A DNA stretch of 64,000 nt, from NCBI RefSeq assembly GCF_002873455.1, contig NZ_MCUN01000054.1, positions 62,001 to 126,000 on the forward strand. The letters are read 5' to 3'. The DNA comes from Vibrio splendidus (GTDB lineage Bacteria; Pseudomonadota; Gammaproteobacteria; Enterobacterales; Vibrionaceae). Below, piece after piece: positions 1 through 9,222 of this stretch; the first letter of the stretch is position 1; the number at the start of each line of letters is the position of its first letter. A model generated the notes under the pieces. It saw only the letters and a list, made by a program, of their open reading frames with translations. It made no database searches and had not been told where the DNA came from. Made by a program: the position numbers and the translations under genes.

Positions 1-401
1 TGAATCATGGTGTCATCGAACAGTACGGCTCGGCGTCAGAATTGTACTTCCACCCATCAAGCAAGTTTGTTGCAGATTTCTTGGGCGGCGGTAGTTATTT
101 AGGTGCACAACGTATTTCTGAACATGAGTTTGAGACAAGCTTAGGTTTGATTGAAGCGAAAGCGCAGACTCAGATCGAAATTGGTGCTGAATGTGCGTTG
201 TTGTTAAGACCTCAGCATATTGTGGCGAGCCACGATGTCGATAGTAACCTGTCTGTATTGGAACAGCAGTTTATGGGTGACCACTGTCGTTACGTGATTG
301 AAGCGAATGGCCAGAAATTGCTAGCAACGTCCTCTGAAGCGCTTGAATTCGGCATGCCGGTAACGGTTAAAGTCGACACCAAAGGCGTATTGGCGTTCTA
401 A
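1..401 (+). CDS. fbpC: Fe(3+) ABC transporter ATP-binding subunit, 3' fragment
   Basis: The frame is open from base 3 to the TAA at 399-401, so the gene enters the window from the left. The first visible residues (NHGVIEQYGSASELYFHP) are the usual end of an ABC ATPase domain followed by the lead-in to a TOBE-type regulatory domain. The remaining ~115 residues lack Walker motifs and fit that C-terminal domain, found in FbpC, PotA and MalK-type importers. The FbpC assignment rests on context: in V. cholerae the fbpABC iron(III) operon lies directly upstream of the chitin operon. It is convergent with the next gene. Substrate cannot be read from this fragment alone; a phosphonate or polyamine importer ATPase would look similar. 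Confidence 0.72.
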   Translation, partial: NHGVIEQYGSASELYFHPSSKFVADFLGGGSYLGAQRISEHEFETSLGLIEAKAQTQIEIGAECALLLRPQHIVASHDVDSNLSVLEQQFMGDHCRYVIEANGQKLLATSSEALEFGMPVTVKVDTKGVLAF

Positions 402-428
402 CAAAGCCTAGCGAGAAGTTACAGCGAC

Positions 429-461
429 AAAAAAGCCCAGCACTTTAATCAAGTACTGGGC
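429..461 (-). terminator. Rho-independent terminator of the chitin operon
   Basis: An inverted repeat GCCCAG/CTGGGC (435-440 and 456-461), extended inward by ACTT/AAGT with one mismatch, is followed on the minus strand by six T (429-434). It sits 77 nt beyond the mutase stop codon and is the likely end of the whole minus-strand operon. Confidence 0.8.
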
Positions 462-537
462 AAGAGTTCTTCACTTATAGGCGTTAACAAGGCAGTGATT
501 TGTTAAATCCTATACAAAACTGCTGCACTCTATAAGC

Positions 538-1950
538 CTATAGAGAGAGGAAGTCTTTCACTTTTTGAAGAACATGTTCTGCAGTGTCTTTATCTTCCAT
601 TTCTGCGAAGATTCGTAGTAATGGCTCAGTCCCTGAGAAGCGAGCAATCACCCAGCCGCCATTCTTGAAGTACACCTTAGCGCCATCTTCATAGCTGACT
701 TTTTCAATTTCGTATTCAAATTCAGGCAGTTGTTTCTCTACGTAGATCTTGGTGTAGAGCGCTTCTTTCTCTGAAGGTTTGAATTTGCAATCCCCTTCCG
801 CCGTATACGCATAACCATACTTAGAGTAGATTTCATCAAGCAACTCAGAGAGCTTCTTACCTGTGACACTGATCATCTCAACCAATAAGCTTGATGCGAA
901 TACGCCATCCTTACCTTTGATGTGACCACGAATGGTTAAACCGCCCGAACTTTCGCCACCAATCAGTGAGTCGTCGGCTTCCATTTGAGAACTGATATGC
1001 TTAAAGCCTACAGGAACCTCAAAGCTCTTTTCACCATGATCCGCAGCGACTTTATCAAGTAGATGTGTGGTTGCGATGTTACGTACTACAGAGCCTTTCC
1101 AGCCCTTGTATTCAAGCAAGTAGTAGTAAAGAAGTAGCAGCACTTCGTTAGGATGAATGAAGTGACCTTTTTCATCGATGATGCCCAAGCGGTCGGCATC
1201 GCCATCAGTACCAATACCAATGTCGTAACCTTCAGCCGCAACTAAGTGCTTCAAGCGATACAGCGTTGCTGCACTTGGAGAAGGCATCAAGCCGCCAAAG
1301 TCTGGGTTTTTACCATCATTGATTACATCAACATCACAACGAGCGCTGATTAACACGGTTTGCAGTGCGTTTTTCGCTACACCAAACATTGGGTCGATCA
1401 GGACTCTTAGGTTGGCTTGTTTAATCGATTCGATATCAATAGCGTTAATGATCGAGTCAACAAAGGCGTTCATCGGATTGATGATTTCAATTTCTTTGTC
1501 GTTCAATGCTTGTTCAAAATCGACTCTGATGACATCTTCACTGGTTAAAGTCGAAATCTGTTGTTCGATCTTTTCTGTGATGATCTCGTCAGCATCACGG
1601 CCACCTTCAATAAAGATCTTTATGCCGTTATAGTCCGCTGGGTTGTGAGAAGCGGTAATACACGCAGAGTAAACACATCCCATTTCCTTCGCTTGGAACA
1701 TCACGATAGGAGTCGGAACGAACTTGTCGATAAAGCTCACTTTGATGTTATTAGCGGCCAATACTTCAGCAAACCAGCACGCGGCTTTATCTGAAAGGAA
1801 GCGGCGGTCATATCCGATAACGAAGCCATTTTTCGCTGCATCTTCATTATTGATGATGTTAGAGAGTGCTTGTGCCACTAAGCGGACGTTTTCTCTGGTG
1901 AACTCTTCACCAATAAACGCGCGCCAGCCGCCAGTACCAAATTTAATCAT
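538..1950 (-). CDS. Phosphohexomutase of the chitin operon (GlcNAc-1-P / hexose phosphate mutase)
   Basis: This 470-residue alpha-D-phosphohexomutase has all four signature sites: phosphoserine loop TASHNP (99-104, catalytic Ser101), metal loop DGDADR (249-254), sugar loop GGESSGG (331-337) and phosphate loop RFSGTEP (437-443). The family shifts phosphate between C1 and C6 of hexoses. As last gene after chitobiose phosphorylase, its natural job is probably converting the GlcNAc-1-P product to GlcNAc-6-P, which feeds NagA/NagB. That substrate is inferred from context; glucose or mannose phosphate activity is equally possible from sequence. It differs from GlmM, encoded separately at 40406. The ATG has an AGGA ribosome site about 8 nt upstream. 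The orthologous V. cholerae gene is annotated phosphoglucomutase/phosphomannomutase (VC0611, from memory). Confidence 0.88.
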   Translation of the reverse strand: MIKFGTGGWRAFIGEEFTRENVRLVAQALSNIINNEDAAKNGFVIGYDRRFLSDKAACWFAEVLAANNIKVSFIDKFVPTPIVMFQAKEMGCVYSACITASHNPADYNGIKIFIEGGRDADEIITEKIEQQISTLTSEDVIRVDFEQALNDKEIEIINPMNAFVDSIINAIDIESIKQANLRVLIDPMFGVAKNALQTVLISARCDVDVINDGKNPDFGGLMPSPSAATLYRLKHLVAAEGYDIGIGTDGDADRLGIIDEKGHFIHPNEVLLLLYYYLLEYKGWKGSVVRNIATTHLLDKVAADHGEKSFEVPVGFKHISSQMEADDSLIGGESSGGLTIRGHIKGKDGVFASSLLVEMISVTGKKLSELLDEIYSKYGYAYTAEGDCKFKPSEKEALYTKIYVEKQLPEFEYEIEKVSYEDGAKVYFKNGGWVIARFSGTEPLLRIFAEMEDKDTAEHVLQKVKDFLSL

Positions 1951-1972
1951 TAGAAAATCCTTTTAGTCTCAC

Positions 1973-2000
1973 TATCTCAAGCCAGTAAATGCTTGAGATA
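1973..2000. repeat. Perfect 10-bp inverted repeat between chbP and the mutase gene
   Basis: TATCTCAAGC (1973-1982) and GCTTGAGATA (1991-2000) are exact reverse complements around an 8-nt loop, in a 74-nt gap. No T-run follows on the minus strand, so an mRNA-stabilising or processing hairpin fits better than a terminator. Confidence 0.7.
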
Positions 2001-2024
2001 GGAGCTGTTCATCAAATTAAGTAA

Positions 2025-4430
2025 TTAGCCGAGTACAACGATGACTTCGTTTACGCTGCCTTCTGCTTGTACTGGGATTGCGCCTTCAATCTGCTCACTG
2101 TTAATCGTGATAGAGGCAACGCCCTTACTTACTGAATTCGGGTTTTGAACTTTGATGTTGTAAGTCGCACCGCGCCATTGACGAGTTACCTCGAATTCTG
2201 GCCAATCAGTTGGGATACAAGGATCTACGGTTAAACCTTCAAAGCCTGTGCGAACACCAAGAATGAAGTTGGTTATCGCAAAGTAAGCCCAACCCGACGT
2301 ACCTGTTAACCAAGGGTGGTTTGCACGGCCGTGGTCTTGGTGGTCTTTACCCATGATGAACTGCACGTACGAGTATGGTTCTGCGTAGCGTGTTTCAATC
2401 ATGTCATTTTGGTTGTATGGGTTTAGTGCGTCGTAGAATTTCATCGCACGGTCACCACGGCCTAGCTTCGCTTCTGCTACCCAAGCCCATGGGTTCGGGT
2501 GAGAGAAGATAGCGCCGTTCTCTTTAACGCCTTGGTAAACGCGAGTCACAAAGCCGATATCATCGTTTGGTGTTGCGAATGAAGGAGAGTTTAGGTGTAA
2601 GCCGTATTCAGAGAAAAGGTTTTCATCAACAGCGTCCATCGCTTTCTCGCCACGCTCTTGAGATACCGCGCCAGATAGAACCGCTAGCGTGTTTGACTCA
2701 AGGTGAACTCGACCTTCAGTTTGTTGAGCAGTTCCGATCTTGTCGCCATTTTTAGTCAGACCACGGATGTACCAGCCACCCTCGTCATCCCAAAGGTGCG
2801 TTTCACACGCTTCACGAACGTTAGCTGCCATTTCTGTGTATTTAGCAACGTCAGCATCGTTATTGCGGAATTTAGCAAGGTCTAGGAATTCTTGTAGTGC
2901 CCAGAAATGTAGGAATGAGACCATTGAAGATTCACCACCACCTAGGTTCAAACAGTCATTCCAGTCTGCGCGAAGACCTTTACAGATACCCGTTTGACCA
3001 ACGTATTCTGCAGAGAAGTTCAGTGCCGCTTTCATGTGTTCGTAAACTGTCGCTTCGCCACCGTCTGCGTATGGAATCACTTCATCAAAGAAGTCGTGCT
3101 CACCGGTTTCCATCACGTACTTGATGATGGTTGGTACGATCCATAAGTGATCATCAGAACAGGTATCATCAATGCCGTGGATCTTGTCGTCGTCTGACGG
3201 TGTAGGAACAACCGTTGGCGATTTTGAAGGCTCAACGTCGGCTTTCTCTGGATCGAACCAGTCAGGATCGAACAAGTGTAGTCCGTAGCCCGCTTTCACT
3301 TGGCCACGAAGCAGATCGATAATTCGTTTCTTGGTCATTTGTGGGTTGGCATGAGGCACTGAGATGGCATCTTGCGCAGTATCACGGTAACCAAGGCCAG
3401 TACGGCCACCGACTTCAATAAACGATGCAAAGCGCGACCAAACCACACAAGTTTCCGCTTGGTATAGCGTCCATGTGTTGATCATGGTGTCTAAGCCTTC
3501 GTTCGGAGATTTAACTTGGAATTTGTTGCAACGCTCGTCCCAGTGATCTTTGATGCCTTGGAAAGCCGTATCTACGTTGGCTGTGTCTTGGTACTTCTCG
3601 CGTAAACGTTCGCCGTTTCCTTTGCCGATACCGAGCACGTACGCAAAGCGAACTTCTTCACCCGGTTGAATCGTAAATTGCTTATGCAGAGAACCACAGT
3701 GGTTGTAACAGGTTTGAGCGCTGTTAGAACATTTACCGTTCTCAACTGCAATTGGGTTTGCTTCGTCACGGTACATGCCAAGGAAGTTGTCACGTTGGCC
3801 GTCGTAGCTGTCTGGTGAGAAAGTTGAAGCTAAGTAGTAGAAACCTTCAAAGTCGTTAGTGTTGTAGTACAGGTCGTATTCAAGAACACCTTCTTGGTAA
3901 GACGTGCCCGCAGAATACAAAGACATCTGATGGTTCTGATTATCCGATTGGATGTGGCTGAATGAGAACTCAACAAACGAAAAAGTACTAATGGTTCTTG
4001 GTTTGTCAGTGTTGTTCTTCAGTACCACATCCCAAACTTCAGCATCTTCACTTTTTGGTACGAATAGTGTTTTAGTCGCTGTAATGCCGCTGTACTCACA
4101 TTTGAACTTAGAGTATGAAAGGCCATGACGCACTTCGTAGTTCGCTTCATCTAGGCTCTTTGCCACTGGCTGCCAAGAGATCGACCAGTAATCGCCCGTT
4201 TCATCATCACGCAGGTAAACATAGTGTCCTGGACGGTCAAAAGTGCCGTTTGGACGGAACTTAGTAACACGGTTGTATTCCGGAGAGTTGTAGAACGAAT
4301 AGCCGCCCGCATTGTGCGAAATCACGGTACAAAACTTTTCAGTACCTAGGTAGTTAGTCCATGGTGCTGGTACATCAGGGCGAGTGATGACGTATTCGCG
4401 ATTGTCGTTATCGAAATAGCCGTATTTCAT
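2025..4430 (-). CDS. chbP: N,N'-diacetylchitobiose phosphorylase (GH94)
   Basis: With the ATG at 4430 (AAGGA 8 nt upstream) the protein is 801 residues, the length I recall for the V. proteolyticus enzyme. A nine-residue extension to 4457 is open but has no good ribosome site. The enzyme phosphorolyses cytoplasmic (GlcNAc)2 into GlcNAc-1-P plus GlcNAc, saving one ATP. The proposed general acid Asp492 is exactly at position 492 here, in the motif DWNDCLN. The N-terminal ~270 residues are the beta-sandwich and the rest the (alpha/alpha)6 catalytic barrel typical of GH94. There is no signal peptide. The product GlcNAc-1-P would pass to the mutase encoded next, and free GlcNAc needs a kinase elsewhere or deacetylation. 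Confidence 0.96.
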   Translation of the reverse strand: MKYGYFDNDNREYVITRPDVPAPWTNYLGTEKFCTVISHNAGGYSFYNSPEYNRVTKFRPNGTFDRPGHYVYLRDDETGDYWSISWQPVAKSLDEANYEVRHGLSYSKFKCEYSGITATKTLFVPKSEDAEVWDVVLKNNTDKPRTISTFSFVEFSFSHIQSDNQNHQMSLYSAGTSYQEGVLEYDLYYNTNDFEGFYYLASTFSPDSYDGQRDNFLGMYRDEANPIAVENGKCSNSAQTCYNHCGSLHKQFTIQPGEEVRFAYVLGIGKGNGERLREKYQDTANVDTAFQGIKDHWDERCNKFQVKSPNEGLDTMINTWTLYQAETCVVWSRFASFIEVGGRTGLGYRDTAQDAISVPHANPQMTKKRIIDLLRGQVKAGYGLHLFDPDWFDPEKADVEPSKSPTVVPTPSDDDKIHGIDDTCSDDHLWIVPTIIKYVMETGEHDFFDEVIPYADGGEATVYEHMKAALNFSAEYVGQTGICKGLRADWNDCLNLGGGESSMVSFLHFWALQEFLDLAKFRNNDADVAKYTEMAANVREACETHLWDDEGGWYIRGLTKNGDKIGTAQQTEGRVHLESNTLAVLSGAVSQERGEKAMDAVDENLFSEYGLHLNSPSFATPNDDIGFVTRVYQGVKENGAIFSHPNPWAWVAEAKLGRGDRAMKFYDALNPYNQNDMIETRYAEPYSYVQFIMGKDHQDHGRANHPWLTGTSGWAYFAITNFILGVRTGFEGLTVDPCIPTDWPEFEVTRQWRGATYNIKVQNPNSVSKGVASITINSEQIEGAIPVQAEGSVNEVIVVLG

Positions 4431-4557
4431 TGTTATTTCCTTCTTAACAAACTGCATCTATGCAGCTAATTTTTAAATAGTGGTGCTGAATCTTATCTGA
4501 CTGAGCACCTTAATCTGGGTAGGCAAGCACTCGACTTGAGTGTGCTTTGGTTTCGTT

Positions 4558-6504
4558 TTATTCAGCTTTCCAAGGGTTGCGATATTCGACATTGAGTCTG
4601 TCGAGTAACGGCAAGTGACCCTTTAGGCGAGATAGGTAATCTAGCCAGTTTTTGTTGTTTTTATGTGTCCAACATCCTTCAGCTAAAGCGCTAATTCTTG
4701 GAAATACCATGTAATCCATACGCTTTTGGTTGGTGACGATCTCACACCATAGAGCGCACTGAATTCCGCGGATCCGCTTACGAATTGGGTCGGTGTCGGA
4801 TATCTCAGCAAGCGCTTCGTAGGTATAAGCTTGTTCTAATGGGATAACGGCAGCCCAATCTACGCCCGGCTCTTCCGGTGCATAATCTTGGGTCATGTCG
4901 AGATAGGTAAACTGTGCCGGTTGCAGCACCACATCAAAGCCTTGGCGAGCGCAGTTCACAGCGGCTTCTTCGCTGAGCCACGAGTAGATGATGGTCTCTT
5001 TACTGACTTTGTCGCCGTGTTGTGCTTCTTCCCAGCCCACCATGCGCTTGCCTAACTGCTTAAGTTTGTTTTCGGCATAGCGAAATAGGTGACCTTGTAG
5101 GTCTTTGCTGTCTTGGTACTGGTGCTCTTTCATCAATGCTTGAGCAGCAGGGCTGTTGGTCCACACACCCGGTGGTACTTCATCTGCGCCCATGTGAATT
5201 AGTTCGCTAGGGAAGAGTTCAGCCACTTCTTCAATGACGGTATCTAGAAATTGGTAAGTGCCTGGTAAACCTGGGTTTAGTACGTTGTCGTTGTAGTGCT
5301 GAATACTTTTGTATTGTGTAGTGTCTGCTTGCTCTACTAGCATTTCAGGCAGTGATTTAACTGCGGCGCGACAGTGTCCCGGGATATCGATTTCAGGAAT
5401 AACCGTGATGCTTCGCTGCTCTGCGTATTCAATAACTTCACGAATTTGTTGTTGTGTGTAGAAGCCACCATAGTTTTCAGTAAGGTGGGTATATTGCGGT
5501 TCTAATGCTTGATCAGTACCACGCCAAGCTCCGATTTCGGTTAGCTGCGGTAGGCTCTTAATCTCGATTCTCCAACCTTCATCATCGGTTAGGTGCCAAT
5601 GAAAAACGTTGAACTTGTAGTGCGCCAGTTGATTGATTAAACGCTTCACTTGATCCACTGAGTGGAAGTGACGAGCGCAATCCAACATCATGCCGCGGTA
5701 TTTGAAGCGAGGCTGATCAACGATTTTGCAACATGGTATAGAAAAACTCTCGATATCCAGTTGTTGAACCAATTGAATCAAGCTTGCGACTGCGTGTGTG
5801 AAACCAGACTGGCTACCTGATTCAACCATTATCTGCTGTGCTGTGACGATGAGCTTGTACTCGGCTTCATCTAACGTTGGGTTACTGCGAAATACGATAT
5901 TGCCGCTCTCTTCTGATGAGCGCTCAGTTGAAAGCTCATGCGAAAGAGATATTTCAAAAGTAGTTAGTAATTCTTGTTGCAGCCAAGATACCGCCTTATC
6001 AGCAAAGTGAGATTGAACCTCAATGTTGCACTTACTGTTTAGTTCGAAGCTACCTTGTGTCAGTTCGAGCTTATTCGGTTGAGGGATCAAAGCCACTTCA
6101 GCCGCACTTACTTGTGGTATTTGATTACGTTCACGATATGGCGATGCCAGAACAATTGGTGAAATAGCGACAGGCAATACCGATGTTTCGCCTTCATTGT
6201 GTGATTGGATAAATGCATCATTCAGACCATCCGAATAGAAGCGGAATGGGGCGCTTTGAATACTAAATTCAAGGTAGTAATGGTTATTGGCCATTAACAC
6301 TGACGAACTTGGTTTGAACGAGCAATAGCTTCCAACTTGAGTTAGTTCACCTTGCGATAAACTCTCAGGCAGGATGAATCGGTCAAATGCAAAATGCAGT
6401 GACCAATCTTGTACGTTGAAGTCACTTAAGTTATGTACCGTAAGGCCAAATCGGCAGTTATTTTTTTGTTCAGAAAGAACAGCTAAGTCGATGCGATAAT
6501 TCAT
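4558..6504 (-). CDS. Cytoplasmic beta-N-acetylhexosaminidase (GH20)
   Basis: This 648-residue protein removes non-reducing terminal GlcNAc from chitin oligomers. The N-terminal ~120 residues resemble a small beta-rich (CHB_HEX C-like) domain. A GH20b-type domain follows (about 135-265), then the catalytic barrel from about 268. The catalytic Asp-Glu pair is in HMGADEVP (Asp441, Glu442), and the barrel shows the usual motifs GMMLDCARHF and FHWHLTDDEGWR. No signal peptide or lipobox is visible, so it should act in the cytoplasm on imported oligomers longer than two sugars or on aryl-type substrates. It is 12 nt downstream of the kinase gene with ribosome site AGGGAA, so it is probably co-transcribed. 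It corresponds to V. cholerae VC0613 by position. Confidence 0.93.
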   Translation of the reverse strand: MNYRIDLAVLSEQKNNCRFGLTVHNLSDFNVQDWSLHFAFDRFILPESLSQGELTQVGSYCSFKPSSSVLMANNHYYLEFSIQSAPFRFYSDGLNDAFIQSHNEGETSVLPVAISPIVLASPYRERNQIPQVSAAEVALIPQPNKLELTQGSFELNSKCNIEVQSHFADKAVSWLQQELLTTFEISLSHELSTERSSEESGNIVFRSNPTLDEAEYKLIVTAQQIMVESGSQSGFTHAVASLIQLVQQLDIESFSIPCCKIVDQPRFKYRGMMLDCARHFHSVDQVKRLINQLAHYKFNVFHWHLTDDEGWRIEIKSLPQLTEIGAWRGTDQALEPQYTHLTENYGGFYTQQQIREVIEYAEQRSITVIPEIDIPGHCRAAVKSLPEMLVEQADTTQYKSIQHYNDNVLNPGLPGTYQFLDTVIEEVAELFPSELIHMGADEVPPGVWTNSPAAQALMKEHQYQDSKDLQGHLFRYAENKLKQLGKRMVGWEEAQHGDKVSKETIIYSWLSEEAAVNCARQGFDVVLQPAQFTYLDMTQDYAPEEPGVDWAAVIPLEQAYTYEALAEISDTDPIRKRIRGIQCALWCEIVTNQKRMDYMVFPRISALAEGCWTHKNNKNWLDYLSRLKGHLPLLDRLNVEYRNPWKAE

Positions 6505-6516
6505 ATAACTTCCCTG

Positions 6517-7401
6517 CTAAGCCTGTTGATACAAGTTGTGTTGTGATTTACCGGCAAACATCAATGCGCCTTCGATAGCGTCGAATTGAGGTTTAACGAT
6601 CCATTGCTGTACCGGAGGTGATAACCAATTGAGAATGCGTTCAGCAATGCTTCCCATTAAGCACACCTTGTCAGCGCCTTTTCGATGAAGTGCCAAGACA
6701 AACATTTCGATGTCTGCTGCGGTTTGCTTGAGCATCTCAATCGCCAGTTCATCGCCTTCATTTGCTAGTTGAAAAATGACGGGTGAGAATTGCCCGTAAT
6801 CCTTTGGAATTGCGCCTTTCGACCATTCGACAATGGCATCCACATCATTTTTAAAGTGATTCATAACGAGTTTGGTCAAAGGAGTCTTGTTACGAATACC
6901 ATCTTCAGCGAGTAGAACTTGCTGAATTAAACGAAGGCCCATCACTGCGCCGCCGCCTTGGTCTGAAATTGGGAATTCACGACCGCCAACCACATGTTGC
7001 TCGCCGTTGTTTAAGTAGATGCCGCACGAACCGGTGCCACCGATCATGATTGCACCGTCTTGGCCATTGTGAGCACCAATGCAAGCGCCGTAAGCGTCGG
7101 TATTTAGTGTCATGCTTGCGAAAGGGTGTGTCTGTGCCATGAAGTCGAGCCATGCCGACTTTTGCTCTGCACCAGCCAATGCTAACCCTACATGCATGTT
7201 TGAGAAATGGTTTGAGTCGAGTTGTCCTTGCTGAGCAGCTTGGGTAATTGCATCAACGATAGAGTTCATCGCAACATCAACACCCAATAAAATGTTGGCA
7301 CTGCCACTCTTTGCTTCACCAATGAATTTGCCTTGGGCATCTCGAATTCGAGCTCGACAAGATGTACCGCCTCCATCAATACCTACGTAGTAAAGAGTCA
7401 T
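6517..7401 (-). CDS. gspK: ATP-dependent glucosamine kinase
   Basis: This 294-residue sugar kinase belongs to the BadF/BadG/BcrA/BcrD (ASKHA) fold. The N-terminal phosphate-1 loop is GIDGGGTSCRAR (about residues 7-18), the candidate catalytic Asp lies in LNTDAYGAC (near residue 100) and the second phosphate loop is GGTGSCG (near 120). The V. cholerae and V. furnissii orthologue GspK was shown to phosphorylate GlcN rather than GlcNAc, giving GlcN-6-P. Here it directly follows the GH9 glucosaminidase gene (2-nt gap), a logical pair because that enzyme releases GlcN. The ATG has AAGGAG 9 nt upstream. Cytoplasmic. Confidence 0.92.
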   Translation of the reverse strand: MTLYYVGIDGGGTSCRARIRDAQGKFIGEAKSGSANILLGVDVAMNSIVDAITQAAQQGQLDSNHFSNMHVGLALAGAEQKSAWLDFMAQTHPFASMTLNTDAYGACIGAHNGQDGAIMIGGTGSCGIYLNNGEQHVVGGREFPISDQGGGAVMGLRLIQQVLLAEDGIRNKTPLTKLVMNHFKNDVDAIVEWSKGAIPKDYGQFSPVIFQLANEGDELAIEMLKQTAADIEMFVLALHRKGADKVCLMGSIAERILNWLSPPVQQWIVKPQFDAIEGALMFAGKSQHNLYQQA

Positions 7402-7403
7402 GA

Positions 7404-9125
7404 TTATTGCTCCTTACTTTGCGCGAGGAAGTTGAATTGCGCAGCCGTTGCCAATAGGAACCAAGCGCCGTGAGGGATCCATTGCTCACCCCAGCGCCAG
7501 TTTTGAAGCATATCGTCTTTCTGTGCTGGTGGGTTGAATGCGATGTCTTGTTCGTCTTCGAACCCGGCTGTGATGCCGTTGCAGACCCCCCCTTTTGCAT
7601 TGAAGAAACCAAGCTGTGGTAGGTAGTCTGGGTTGTTATGGCCGTGACCATCGAGCATACACATGTGATATGGGTTGAGCCCCAAGATCCAATCAAGGCT
7701 GTTTTGTGAAAGCTGAATTAGGCGCTTCTGAAGATCTGCGTCCTTAATGTGTGGTTGCACCATGTACGCCATCGTCGCAATTGAGCTAAGACGTGCGTTT
7801 TCACCTTGCCACCAGTAACCGGTTTCGTTTTGTTGAGCGACGAAAAATGCGTCGCGCTTATCACCATCAACAGATTTAACGTACTGTCTTGGGTAGCCGA
7901 ATGGGTTGGTGACTTTGTCGGTAATGTTGATTTCGAACTGACAAGCTTGTTCAACCACAACTCGTGCTTGTTCTTTTAACTTGAGGTCAATTTCATTGTC
8001 GATGTATTCACACAGCGCAATCACCGGAAGACCAGCTTCTGCTGCATGGAAATAAGGGCGAGATCCATCAGAGTTTGCCGACCAAAAATGTGTAAACGAG
8101 TCATCGGATCGCTGACGAGAGATCAAGCGATTAGCCCAAGATCTTGCTTCTGATAGATATTGAGAATCTTGCGTAACTCGATATAACTCATTGGCAGCGA
8201 GCAGGGCGCAATACTCATCGATGATGTTTTCTTCACCATCGTTTAGGTACTGCAGGTTGTATTCTTTTAGATGCCAGTAACCTTTCGCAGCTGTATCAAG
8301 ATAGGTTTGGCTAGAGTAACTGCCAGAAGTTTCAAGTTCAGAAGCTGCGGCCAATGCTGCAATAGCAACACCTGCACCTTGTCGGTAGCCCGCCTGTAAG
8401 TCCGTTGATTTATGACCTTCTTGAGTGGCATACGCACAGATATCACGCTGGTTGATATCTTTGCTCCACTTGTCGAATACCGTCATGTAGAAGTATCCGT
8501 CGACGTCTTGCATACGCATTAAGAAGTCGGCACCGAACAGAGCCTCTTCCGTTAGACGAGTCATGGAGAATTTCGGGAAGTCTGGATTATGGCTAGTCAA
8601 GCGCACGCTTTTTAGCATGTTCCAAACAACCATCGGAATCTGTTGAGGGTTGAGGTAGTTACCATAAGATAGGTGGCTAAAGTACTTACTTACATCGCCA
8701 GAGGCATCGTACCAACCGCCATGAACATCGACGTATCTGTCGGTACCTAGAATCTGTGCTTGTCGATCTTTTTTGTCGAAAGTACCGCCACAACGTTGAG
8801 ACTTAAAGTAATGAAGCACATCAGAAAACGTGTGGTTCATTAATAGGTTGCTACCAATCTCAAATACTTCAGAGCGTAGGTTGTCAAAACGTAGATAGTA
8901 GCGACCGGATTCGGTGAATGAACTGAAATCGATAGTGAAGAATTGCCCTTGATGCCAATTTGCTACGCGGCCTTGCTTTACAACATCGAAGTTACCCACG
9001 GTAATATGGTTGTCGGCACACACCAAAAGTGCAGTCGTACTTGATAAGCGAGCTTTCTTCGTTTGCAGAATAGCCTGCTTTGGAGCCGTGGATTCGTAGC
9101 CAATATGGTTGGTCAATAACAGCAT
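7404..9125 (-). CDS. GH9 family exo-beta-D-glucosaminidase
   Basis: This 573-residue GH9 protein has an N-terminal Ig-like domain (about 1-90) and an (alpha/alpha)6 catalytic domain. The nucleophile/base motif is GGWYDASGD (136-144, Asp140 and Asp144) and the general acid is probably Glu547 in NWRWGEQW. GH9 members are usually endoglucanases, and this locus is often mislabelled so. A Photobacterium profundum homologue was characterised as an exo-beta-D-glucosaminidase, which suits this operon. No signal peptide is visible, unlike secreted cellulases, so it should trim partly deacetylated chitin oligomers in the cytoplasm. I chose ATG 9125 (GGAG 7 nt upstream) over a TTG one codon earlier. Substrate is inferred from family and context. 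Confidence 0.88.
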   Translation of the reverse strand: MLLLTNHIGYESTAPKQAILQTKKARLSSTTALLVCADNHITVGNFDVVKQGRVANWHQGQFFTIDFSSFTESGRYYLRFDNLRSEVFEIGSNLLMNHTFSDVLHYFKSQRCGGTFDKKDRQAQILGTDRYVDVHGGWYDASGDVSKYFSHLSYGNYLNPQQIPMVVWNMLKSVRLTSHNPDFPKFSMTRLTEEALFGADFLMRMQDVDGYFYMTVFDKWSKDINQRDICAYATQEGHKSTDLQAGYRQGAGVAIAALAAASELETSGSYSSQTYLDTAAKGYWHLKEYNLQYLNDGEENIIDEYCALLAANELYRVTQDSQYLSEARSWANRLISRQRSDDSFTHFWSANSDGSRPYFHAAEAGLPVIALCEYIDNEIDLKLKEQARVVVEQACQFEINITDKVTNPFGYPRQYVKSVDGDKRDAFFVAQQNETGYWWQGENARLSSIATMAYMVQPHIKDADLQKRLIQLSQNSLDWILGLNPYHMCMLDGHGHNNPDYLPQLGFFNAKGGVCNGITAGFEDEQDIAFNPPAQKDDMLQNWRWGEQWIPHGAWFLLATAAQFNFLAQSKEQ

Positions 9126-9187
9126 CAATGTTCTCCAAAAGTCCTAGTTTCTTATGGCTAGGTACCTGAAATTTTTTAGGATAAATA

Positions 9188-9209
9188 GTTAGGGTCCGCA
9201 GACCCTAAC
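9188..9209. repeat. Perfect 9-bp inverted repeat after the oppF-like gene
   Basis: GTTAGGGTC (9188-9196) and GACCCTAAC (9201-9209) are exact reverse complements around a 4-nt loop in the 97-nt gap before the GH9 gene. On the minus strand the following bases are only moderately T-rich, so partial termination or 3'-end protection are both possible. Confidence 0.72.
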
Positions 9210-9222
9210 GGGCATTTATTGC

